Positions 17,001 through 23,842 of a stretch of DNA of 64,000 nt are shown one piece after another. Source of the stretch: Ramlibacter sp. WS9 (lineage in GTDB: Bacteria; Pseudomonadota; Gammaproteobacteria; Burkholderiales; Burkholderiaceae_C). Numbering within the stretch: position 1 is the stretch's first letter; each line of letters starts with the position of its first letter. The stretch is taken from assembly GCF_003797765.1 (NCBI RefSeq), contig NZ_RKMB01000014.1:93222-157221 (forward strand), in the 5' to 3' direction. A program made the translations under genes and the position numbers. The notes under the pieces are model-generated. The model saw nothing but the letters and a program-made list of their open reading frames with translations, ran no database searches and had not been told where the DNA came from.

Positions 17001-17744
17001 ATGCATAAACTCGTCCTGATCCGCCACGGCGAATCGACCTGGAATCTCGAAAACCGCTTCACCGGCTGGACCGATGTGGACCTCACGCCCACGGGCGTCC
17101 TGCAGGCCAAGACCTCGGGGCGCCTCCTCAAGGCGGAGGGTTACGACTTCGACCTCTGCTACACCAGCGTCCTGAAGCGGGCCACACGCACCCTCTGGCA
17201 CGTCCTGGACGAGATGGACCGCACCTGGCTGCCGGTAGCCCATTCCTGGCGCCTGAACGAGCGGCACTACGGTGCCCTGCAGGGCCTCAACAAGGCCGAA
17301 ACCGCCAAGAAATTCGGCGACGAGCAGGTGCTGGTCTGGCGCCGCAGCTACGACGTGCCGCCGCCGCCACTGGAGCCGGGCGATCCGCGCAGCGAGCGCA
17401 CCGACGTCCGCTACGCCAAGTTGAACCCGGCGCAGGTGCCGCTGACCGAGTGCCTGAAGGACACGGTGGACCGCGTGCTGCCGTTCTGGAACGAGTCCAT
17501 GGCGCCCGCCATCCAATCCGGCAAGCGGGTGGTGGTGGCGGCGCACGGCAACTCGATCCGGGCGATGGTGAAGTACCTGGACGACATTTCCGACAGCGAC
17601 ATCGTCGGCCTGAACATCCCCAACGGCGTGCCTCTGGTGTACGAGTTGGACGCCTATCTCAAGCCCATCCGTCACTACTACCTGGGCGACGCCGAGGTGG
17701 TGGCAAAGGCTGCGGCCGCGGTCGCGAGCCAGGGCAAGGCCTAG
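17001..17744 (+). CDS. gpmA: 2,3-bisphosphoglycerate-dependent phosphoglycerate mutase
   Basis: A protein of 247 residues interconverting 3- and 2-phosphoglycerate. The phosphohistidine motif LIRHGEST sits at residues 6-13 (His9), ENRFTGWTDVDLT follows, RHYGALQGLNKAETA is the substrate loop, and VVAAHGNSIRAMVKYL carries the second catalytic histidine. Divergent from the rhodanese gene. In E. coli the corresponding neighbour is the cofactor-independent GpmI, so here a different enzyme occupies the same slot. Confidence 0.95.
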   Translation: MHKLVLIRHGESTWNLENRFTGWTDVDLTPTGVLQAKTSGRLLKAEGYDFDLCYTSVLKRATRTLWHVLDEMDRTWLPVAHSWRLNERHYGALQGLNKAETAKKFGDEQVLVWRRSYDVPPPPLEPGDPRSERTDVRYAKLNPAQVPLTECLKDTVDRVLPFWNESMAPAIQSGKRVVVAAHGNSIRAMVKYLDDISDSDIVGLNIPNGVPLVYELDAYLKPIRHYYLGDAEVVAKAAAAVASQGKA

Positions 17745-17907
17745 ATTTGGCGGTGCGTTTGGCGGTGTGGCCGAGGTAAAGACAGGGTAAATCGCGGGAC
17801 TTTTCCACAATTAGGTAACCGCCCCCCGGAACCCTGGCTTAACTGTTGCGTCTTATCCCCTGCGCAGGTGTATATTTTCAGCACTGTAGAGGATGGATGT
17901 TTTTGAC

Positions 17908-19347
17908 ATGAGCCACAAACTCAAGATTGCCGGCTGGATTTCTGTAGGCGCCCTTGCCGGTGCGCTGACGACGGTCTCGTTGCAGACGGTGGCCCGTGGC
18001 TCCCTGGCGCCGCTACCGCTGGAAGAGCTGCAGCAGCTGGCGGCCGTGTTCGGCATGGTCAAAAGCGACTATGTCGAACCCGTCGACGAGAAAAAGCTGA
18101 TCACCGACGCCATTTCCGGCATGGTGGCCAGCCTGGACCCTCACTCGCAGTACTTCGACAAGAAGTCATTCAAGGAATTCCGCGAAGGCACGTCCGGCCG
18201 CTTCGTCGGCGTGGGCATCGAGATTTCCCAGGAAGACGGCCTGGTCAAGGTGGTGTCGCCGATCGAAGGATCGCCCGCCTACCGCGCCGGCCTCAAGCCC
18301 AACGACCTGATCACGAAGATCGACGACACCGTGGTCAAGGGCCTGTCGCTGAACGACGCCGTCAAGCGCATGCGCGGCGAGCCCAACACCAAGGTGATGC
18401 TGACCATCTTCCGCAAGGACGAGAACCGCACGTTCCCGGTCACCATCACCCGTGAAGAAATCCGCACCCAATCGGTGCGTGGCAAGGTGATCGAGCCCGG
18501 CTACGGCTGGATCCGCCTGTCGCAGTTCCAGGAGCGCACGGTCGATGACTTCGCCAAGAAGATCGAGGAGATCTACAAGGCCGAGCCCAACCTGAAGGGC
18601 ATGGTGCTGGACCTGCGCAATGACCCGGGCGGCCTGCTGGACGCCGCCGTGGCCATTTCCGCCGCCTTCCTGCCTGAAAACGTGACGGTGGTGTCGACCA
18701 ACGGCCAGCTGGCCGAGAGCAAGTTCATCTACAAGGCCGCTCCGGAGTTCTACCAGCGCCGCGCCGGTGCCGACCCGCTGCGCCGGCTGCCCGCTGGCCT
18801 GAAGACGGTGCCGCTGGTGGTGCTGGTCAACGAAGGCTCGGCCTCGGCCAGCGAAATCGTGGCTGGCGCCCTGCAAGACCACAAGCGCGCCAAGGTCCTG
18901 GGCAGCCAGACGTTCGGCAAGGGCTCCGTCCAGACCGTCCGTCCGCTGGGCCCGGACACCGGCCTCAAGCTCACCACCGCCCGCTACTACACGCCCAGCG
19001 GCAAATCGATCCAGGCCCGCGGCATCGTGCCCGACGTCATGATCGACGAATCCGAAGAAGGCAACGTCTTCTCGCTGCTGCGCACCCGTGAAGCCGACCT
19101 GGACAAACACCTTGGCAGCGGCCAGGGCGCCGAGACGAAAGACCCGGCCCGCGAAAAGGCGCGCGAGGAAGCCCGCAAGAAGGCCGAGGAAGAGGCCAGG
19201 AAGCCTGCCGCCGACCGCAAGGTGCCCGAGTTCGGCAGCGACAAGGACTTCCAGCTGGTGCAGGCACTGAACCAGCTCAAGGGCCGCCCGGTGCTGATCA
19301 GCAAGACCCAGGTCGTCGAGAACAAGAGCGAAAAGAAGGACAACTAG
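17908..19347 (+). CDS. S41-family C-terminal processing peptidase (Ctp)
   Basis: A protein of 479 residues. N-terminal membrane-spanning or signal segment (residues 8-28), a PDZ domain at about 95-175 (GRFVGVGIEISQEDG.. SPAYRAGLKPND), and the S41 protease core with the Ser-Lys dyad: Ser313 in NEGSASASEI and Lys338 in TFGKGSVQ, 25 residues apart as in E. coli Prc. The C-terminal tail is a charged Lys/Glu/Ala-rich helix (about 405-450). It acts in the periplasm on protein C-termini. ATG 17908 (MSHKLKIAGW) is the family-type start; an in-frame ATG at 17893 sits directly against the AGAGG at 17888-17892 and is less likely. The 160-base leader upstream shows a TATATT at 17871 but no convincing -35. 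Confidence 0.92.
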   Translation: MSHKLKIAGWISVGALAGALTTVSLQTVARGSLAPLPLEELQQLAAVFGMVKSDYVEPVDEKKLITDAISGMVASLDPHSQYFDKKSFKEFREGTSGRFVGVGIEISQEDGLVKVVSPIEGSPAYRAGLKPNDLITKIDDTVVKGLSLNDAVKRMRGEPNTKVMLTIFRKDENRTFPVTITREEIRTQSVRGKVIEPGYGWIRLSQFQERTVDDFAKKIEEIYKAEPNLKGMVLDLRNDPGGLLDAAVAISAAFLPENVTVVSTNGQLAESKFIYKAAPEFYQRRAGADPLRRLPAGLKTVPLVVLVNEGSASASEIVAGALQDHKRAKVLGSQTFGKGSVQTVRPLGPDTGLKLTTARYYTPSGKSIQARGIVPDVMIDESEEGNVFSLLRTREADLDKHLGSGQGAETKDPAREKAREEARKKAEEEARKPAADRKVPEFGSDKDFQLVQALNQLKGRPVLISKTQVVENKSEKKDN

Positions 19348-19349
19348 CC

Positions 19350-19442
19350 CACCCCGAAGCGCCTGCGGCGATGCCCCCTCGGGGCTTTGCCCTCTCCCCC
19401 GCAAGGGGCGCCACCAGCGGCCCGGCAAAGCCGGTTCCGCGG
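19350..19442. repeat. Interspersed intergenic repeat, copy A
   Basis: After the ctp stop the sequence reads CACCCCGAAGCG (19350-19361), then a variable CCCCTC..AAGGGG hairpin region, then a 35-base block at 19408-19442 (starts GCGCCACCAGCGGCCCGG, ends GGTTCCGCGG). The same 35 bases occur, base for base and inverted, at 54412-54446, with the CACCCC(C)GAAGCG block again at the other end. Contains the palindrome CCGGCAAAGCCGG. Probably a family of transcribed hairpin repeats; not protein-coding. Confidence 0.85.
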
Positions 19443-19456
19443 CGGCCCTGGAAAAG

Positions 19457-19486
19457 AAGCCGGCGACCAGCCGGCTTTTCTTTTTG
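19457..19486 (+). terminator. Rho-independent terminator after ctp
   Basis: A perfect 8-bp stem AAGCCGGC / GCCGGCTT with a 5-base loop (GACCA) followed by TTCTTTTT. It stands between the interspersed repeat and moeB and should end the gpmA/ctp-side transcript. Confidence 0.88.
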
Positions 19487-19501
19487 TTCCACAATCGCCG
19501 C

Positions 19502-20266
19502 ATGACGGACGACCAGCTGCTGCGCTATTCACGCCACATCCTGCTCGAGGAGATCGGGGTCGAAGGCCAGGAGCGGCTGATGGCCGCGCATGCGCTGGTC
19601 ATCGGCGCCGGCGGGCTGGGGTCGCCGGTGGCGCTGTACCTGGGCACGGCGGGCGTCGGTCGCATCACGCTGGTCGATCATGACGCAGTGGACGTGACCA
19701 ACCTGCAGCGGCAGATCGCGCACAACCTGGCACGCGTGGGCCAACCCAAGGCGCTGTCGGCGCAGCGCGCCGTGGGCGACATCAATCCCGAAGTGCTGGT
19801 GGTGCCTGTGGTCGAGCGCGCCGATGCGCAACTGCTCGACGAGCTGGTGCCCAAGGCCGACGTGGTAATCGATTGCTGCGATAACTTCAAGACGCGGCAC
19901 GCGGTGAACGCTGCCTGCGTGAGGCACGGCAAGCCGTTGGTGTCGGGCGCGGCGATCCGCTTCGACGGCCAGATCTCGGTGTACGACACTCGCGACGAGA
20001 AGTCGCCCTGTTATGCCTGCGTGTTCGCGCCGTCCGACGAATTCGAGGAAACGCGTTGCGCAACCATGGGCGTGTTCGCGCCGCTCGTGGGCATCATCGG
20101 CGCCATGCAGGCGGCAGAGGCACTCAAGTTGCTGAGTGGCGCGGGCACTTCGCTCGCCGGGCGGCTGCAGATGCTCGATGCACGCGTGATGGAGTGGAAC
20201 GAAGTTCGGGTGCCGCGCAATGCGGCTTGCCCCGTCTGCTCCACGCGGCTGCCATCCCGGACTTGA
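19502..20266 (+). CDS. moeB: HesA/MoeB/ThiF-family sulfur-carrier adenylyltransferase
   Basis: A protein of 254 residues. RYSRHILLEEIGVEGQERL at the N-terminus, the ATP site VIGAGGLGSPVALYLGTAGVG with DHDAVDVTNLQRQ, DCCDNFKTR, and two zinc-ligand CxxC pairs (CYAC and CPVC). Such enzymes adenylate the C-terminal glycine of MoaD or ThiS; MoeB and ThiF cannot be separated safely by sequence alone, and no moaD/thiS lies next to it. ATG 19502 fits the usual start MTDDQLLRYSRH. The last codons (LPSRT and stop) are formed by the edge of the repeat mosaic that follows, so the native C-terminus may have been altered. Confidence 0.88.
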   Translation: MTDDQLLRYSRHILLEEIGVEGQERLMAAHALVIGAGGLGSPVALYLGTAGVGRITLVDHDAVDVTNLQRQIAHNLARVGQPKALSAQRAVGDINPEVLVVPVVERADAQLLDELVPKADVVIDCCDNFKTRHAVNAACVRHGKPLVSGAAIRFDGQISVYDTRDEKSPCYACVFAPSDEFEETRCATMGVFAPLVGIIGAMQAAEALKLLSGAGTSLAGRLQMLDARVMEWNEVRVPRNAACPVCSTRLPSRT

Positions 20267-20630
20267 TCCGAGCGAGCCCTCGGAAAATCCATATCGACAT
20301 CGCGGGGCGGGATCGGGGCGACGGGGCACTCTGCGCTGCGAATGTCCCCCGTCGCGGCAAGCCGCTCCCTCCTCCTTTATTTCGCTGCGCAGAGCGCCCC
20401 ACCACCCCGATCCGGGAGACGTTGTCGGTATTCGACCGTCGCGCGCCAACTCGGTCCCCCATGGATGCCGGGTGGCCGATGCGGCGAAATAAAGGAGGAG
20501 GGAGGCCGGAGGCCGACGGGGGACATTCGCTGCATCGGCCACCCGGCGTCCATGCCTCCGCACAGGTCGCTGTGCAGCGCTTCGATGAGATCAGATTTCG
20601 GGCAGCAGTGGGCTAAGCCCGCAATGACAG
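20249..20630. repeat. Mosaic of nested inverted repeats between moeB and the Ldh remnant
   Basis: This 346-base gene-free stretch is one composite repeat. Outer edges: CATCCCGGACTTGATCCG (20253-20270) and CCCGCAATGACAG (20618-20630), both related to the element inside the helicase gene at 34441-34510. Inside are two large hairpins. Hairpin 1 pairs 20308-20342 with 20381-20415 (about 29 of 35 positions match). Hairpin 2 pairs 20460-20489 with 20525-20553. The loops of both hairpins hold the same roughly 42-base core in opposite orientation: 20343-20385 on the plus strand and 20484-20525 on the minus strand, sharing TGTCCCCCGTCG and CTCCCTCCTCCTTTATTTCGC (listed here as CTCCCTCCTCCTTTATTTCG plus C). 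No ORF or transposase is present. It resembles mobile REP/MITE-like sequence. Confidence 0.88.
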
Positions 20631-21468
20631 CTCGTCGGGGATCTCGACACCCTCTTCGCGAGCCTTCCGCTCCAGCGCCAAACGCCGCTCTCCCGCCAAC
20701 CGCACGCCATCGTCCACGATCATTTCACTGATCAGCGCTTCGATGCGATCGAGGTAGACATCGCTGCCGGCGAGCGCCGACGGGTCGATCAGCAGGAAAG
20801 CCTGCCCGATGCGCGGCACATCGCCCTCGTCAACGAAGAACGACGAGGCCTCGAAGCCGAAACGCGCGCCGGTCAACGCCACCACCAGCAGTTCGACGAT
20901 CAGCGCCAGCATCGCGCCTTTGGGGCTGCTGGCCGCGCCGATGGGGAGCATCGACCCTTCGAGGCCCGCGCGCGGGTCGGTGGTGGGCCGGCCATCCTTG
21001 TCCAGCGCCCAGCCCAGTGGAATGGACTGGCCCTCTTTCGCCGCGACCATCAGTTTGCCGCGCGCCACTTCGGAGAGCGACAAGTCGATCATCAACGGAT
21101 CGACGCCACGGCGCGGGAACACGGCCGCCACCGGGTTGGTGCCGAACACCGGATGCTTGCCCCCAGCCGCCGGCATCGCTGCCGGCGAATTGGCGAAGTG
21201 CAGGAAACGCGAGGCCCTGCCGCGCATCCACCAGCAGTGCCGCGCCCTTGCGCCGTGCGACCGCCGCGACCGCCTTTCCGTCCGCACGCCCATTGCGCAA
21301 GTGCGTGGCGTACTGCGCCACACGCGAGAGGCCGTGCGATGCGATGCCTTGCGCCTGCGCAAGCACCAGCGCACGCGCGGTGCTCTGTGCCATCGCGTCG
21401 CTCGCGCCCGCTTCGCGCAGCGCTCCGGCCGCGAGCACGATCGCTTCGCCCCACGAAACGCGGGCCAT
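20613..21468 (-). pseudogene. Ldh-family (malate/L-lactate/sulfolactate) dehydrogenase, frameshifted and internally deleted
   Basis: The N-terminal part (from ATG 21468, MARVSWGEAIVLAAG..) is in one frame and ends with LLVDARQGLAFPA; the rest, starting FANSPAAMPAAGGKHPVFGTNP, is in another frame and runs to the stop at 20613. Family members have about 40 residues between these segments (the SHHFG region with the catalytic histidine). That block is missing here, and the deletion near 21190-21215 is not a multiple of three, so no full-length enzyme can be made. The remaining C-terminal half (DLSLSEVARGK, LGWALD.DG.PTTDP, GAMLALIVELL) is well preserved, which points to recent decay. It is third in the operon with the UxaA-type lyase and overlaps its stop codon. 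Confidence 0.82.
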
Positions 21469-22643
21469 CAAGCCGACTCGTAGAGCCGCGTCAGCACGAA
21501 CTCCCTGTGGCCGAGCGCCTCGGCCGCTGTCAGTCGGCCATTGGCGGTGCGCAGCATCGATTCGAGCAGCATGTCGCCCGCGCGGTCGAGCGTGATCTCA
21601 CGCTGCAGCAGGCCCGAGGTGTCCACGTCGATGTGCTCGCTCATGAGCCGCACCGTGCGGGGGTTCGCGCAGATCTTGATCACCGGCAGGATCGGGTTGC
21701 CGATCACGTTGCCTTGGCCCGTCGGGAAGAAATGCACCGCGTAGCCGGAGGCGGCGCACAGCGTCACCATCTCGGCCGCGGCACTGGACGAATCCATGAA
21801 CCACAGGCCCGAGTGCGTCGGCGTCTCGGCCTTGTCGATCACGCCGTCCACCGTGCAGGTCTTGCCGATCTTCTGGATGTTGCCCAGCGCCTTCTCCTCG
21901 ATCGTCGTCAGGCCGCCGGCGATGTTGCCCTTGGTCGGCTGCGAATCCGACAGGTCGCTGGTCTTGTGGCGGTTGATCACGTCCTGGTAGCGGTTGAACA
22001 TGAACATGAACTTTTCGCGCACCGCGTCGTTGGCGCAGCGGGCCGCCACGATCTGCTCGCCGCCGGTCAGCTCCGTTGTTTCGCCGAAGCACAGGTAGTT
22101 GCCCAGCGGGTGGAGCTTGTCGAAGGCGTTTCCCACGGTGGGATTCGCCCCGCAGCCCGACGTCGTGTCGGATTCACCGCACTTGGTGGAGACCCAGAGC
22201 TCGGCGATGCCGCAATGCTCCCGCTGCTTTTCGCTGGCCCATTGCACGTACTCGCGCGCGGCCTTGCTGGCCCGCATGATGGTGTCGTGGTCGCCGTGGC
22301 CTTCAATGCCGAAGCCCGTGACCGGCTTGCCCGTCGCGGCGATGCCGTCCACTACTTTCTTGGTCCAGCCGTCCTCGATGCCGATAACGACGACCGCCGC
22401 GACGTTGGGGTTGCAGCCGGTGCCGATCAGTGTGCGGAAGTGCAGTTCCAGGTCCGCGCCGAACTGCAGGCGGCCGTACGGATGCGGGATCGCCAGTGCG
22501 CCTTTGATGTTGTGGGCCACCGCCTCGGCCGCCGCGTTGGACAGGTCGTCCAGCGGCAGGACAATGACGTGATTGCGCACGCCGACGCGGCCGTTCTCGC
22601 GGCGGTAGCCCAGAAAAGTGGTGTCTCTATCGATGTTGGACAT
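21468..22643 (-). CDS. UxaA-family lyase, large subunit (altronate dehydratase-like; possibly sulfolactate sulfo-lyase SuyB)
   Basis: A protein of 391 residues of the altronate/galactarate dehydratase C-terminal family. Visible: ENGRVGVRNHVIVLPLDD, PHPYGRLQFGAD, TGCNPNVAAVVVIGIE, STKCGESDTTSGCGANPTVG (metal-site cysteine region) and FMDSSSAAAEMVTLCAASG. The stand-alone large subunit with a separate SAF small subunit, and the wording of its N-terminus, resemble SuyB, which eliminates sulfite from (R)-sulfolactate; an Ldh-type dehydrogenase next door (here broken) is also found with suyAB. Altronate-type sugar-acid dehydration is the alternative. ATG 22643 gives MSNIDRDTTFLGYRRENGR. Confidence 0.8.
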   Translation of the reverse strand: MSNIDRDTTFLGYRRENGRVGVRNHVIVLPLDDLSNAAAEAVAHNIKGALAIPHPYGRLQFGADLELHFRTLIGTGCNPNVAAVVVIGIEDGWTKKVVDGIAATGKPVTGFGIEGHGDHDTIMRASKAAREYVQWASEKQREHCGIAELWVSTKCGESDTTSGCGANPTVGNAFDKLHPLGNYLCFGETTELTGGEQIVAARCANDAVREKFMFMFNRYQDVINRHKTSDLSDSQPTKGNIAGGLTTIEEKALGNIQKIGKTCTVDGVIDKAETPTHSGLWFMDSSSAAAEMVTLCAASGYAVHFFPTGQGNVIGNPILPVIKICANPRTVRLMSEHIDVDTSGLLQREITLDRAGDMLLESMLRTANGRLTAAEALGHREFVLTRLYESA

Positions 22644-22648
22644 GCTGC

Positions 22649-22930
22649 TCACCACCGCTTGGTCTTGATGTTGTGGACATGGGCATGCTGGCCTGCCCGG
22701 ATGGGCTGGACGACCTTCCCCATGTCGATGCCGTACTTCATGACCGTGTCGCCGACGGCCATGTCCGCCAGCGCGATCTTGTGGCCGATGGGGATGTCCT
22801 GCCGCGCGGTGAGCTGCACCATGCGGTCCTCGTCCATCACCCAGCCGGTCAACTCGGTGCCGGCCTTCACGCCTTCCACCACCACGACCGCCACGGTGTC
22901 GTGGGGGTCGTGCAAAACGAAATGAATCAA
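22649..22930 (-). CDS. UxaA-family lyase, small SAF-domain subunit (SuyA-like)
   Basis: A protein of 93 residues forming one SAF domain, the substrate-gating half of altronate dehydratase or SuyA: VLHDPHDTVAVVVVEGVKAG, ARQDIPIGHKIAL, GDTVMKYG, IGMGKVV-like IDMGKVVQPIRAGQHAHVHN. The initiation codon is TTG at 22930; GGAG stands 7-11 bases upstream, and no in-frame ATG or GTG fits. The large subunit starts 5 bases after its stop, so both form one enzyme. Confidence 0.82.
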   Translation of the reverse strand: MIHFVLHDPHDTVAVVVVEGVKAGTELTGWVMDEDRMVQLTARQDIPIGHKIALADMAVGDTVMKYGIDMGKVVQPIRAGQHAHVHNIKTKRW

Positions 22931-22991
22931 GGGTTTTCTCCAACTAGGGGGCAGCGCGCAGTGTTTCCGCCGGCGCAGGCCGCTGTCAACC

Positions 22992-23009
22992 AGGTCATAT
23001 AGATGACTT
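22992..23009. promoter_or_regulatory. Candidate operator for the divergent GntR regulator
   Basis: AGGTCAT-ATAG-ATGACTT is an imperfect inverted repeat (6 of 7 positions pair) in the 103-base gap between the lyase operon and the divergent gntR gene. It is the only clear dyad there and is of the size bound by GntR/HutC dimers. Inference from position and symmetry. Confidence 0.45.
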
Positions 23010-23033
23010 GAACGGCTGAACTACACTGGCTGG

Positions 23034-23822
23034 ATGACATCGCCCGTTCGCCCGCATGGACTGCAGCGCGTTGCCGCGGGCGGGCCGGGCCCGCTCTACC
23101 GGCAGGTGAAGCGCGAGTTGCAGCGAGTCGTCGAAAGCGGCGGCTACGGGCCGGGCGATAACTTGCCCAACGAGAGCGTCATCGCGCAAGCGCTGGGCGT
23201 GAGCATCGGAACACTGCGCAAGGCCGTGGACGAGCTGGTGCACGAACATGTGCTGGTGCGCCACCAGGGCAAGGGGACGTTCGTCGCCCTGCACACCGAC
23301 GACCGCTTCCTGTTCCAGTTCTTCCATGTCGAGCCTCGCGAGGAGTTCCCGCTCGAAGCCAGCCTGCGCGAACGCGAGTATCCACAGGTGGACTGCGTGG
23401 GCTTCGCACGGGGGCGCGCCGACGAGGTCGAGGCCGCGGTGCTGCGGTTGCACCCGGGCGACCCGGTGGTGCGCATCGACAACCGGCTGTCGCTCGGCGG
23501 CAGGGCCGTGGTGCACGACCGCCTGGTGGTCTCCGCACACACGTTCAAGGGCCTGACCGAGCAGCGCTTCCTGTCGCGGCCCAGCACCATCTACAACCTG
23601 TACCAGACCGACCATGGCATCACCGTGCTGCGCGCGCGCGAGCGGGCGCGGGCCGTTTCCGCAGGGCGGGAGACCGCGCGCATTCTCGGGGTGGCGGTCG
23701 GCGTGCCGGTGCTGGAAGTGCATCGCGTCGCGCTGACCTTCGGCGACAAGCCCGTGGAATACCGCATCTCGACGATCAACACCGCCGCGCACGACTACGT
23801 CAGCCTGCTGTCGAAGGGGTAG
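23034..23822 (+). CDS. GntR/HutC-family transcriptional regulator
   Basis: A protein of 262 residues. The N-terminal winged helix-turn-helix covers about residues 18-85 (LYRQVKRELQRVVESG.YGPGDNLPNES.IAQALGVSIGTLRKAVDEL, then HQGKGTFV); the rest is a UTRA effector domain with VVRIDNRLSLGGRAVVHDRL and EVHRVALTFGDKPVEYRIS. It is divergent from the UxaA/SuyAB-like operon, 103 bases away, and most likely represses it until its substrate binds. Confidence 0.88.
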   Translation: MTSPVRPHGLQRVAAGGPGPLYRQVKRELQRVVESGGYGPGDNLPNESVIAQALGVSIGTLRKAVDELVHEHVLVRHQGKGTFVALHTDDRFLFQFFHVEPREEFPLEASLREREYPQVDCVGFARGRADEVEAAVLRLHPGDPVVRIDNRLSLGGRAVVHDRLVVSAHTFKGLTEQRFLSRPSTIYNLYQTDHGITVLRARERARAVSAGRETARILGVAVGVPVLEVHRVALTFGDKPVEYRISTINTAAHDYVSLLSKG

Positions 23823-23842
23823 CGCTGTCTCGCGAAGGCGCG

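Noticed and set aside
17846..17876. TTGCGT..TATATT as the ctp promoter
   Set aside because: The spacer is 19 bases and the -35 match is poor; kept only as a remark in the gene entry.
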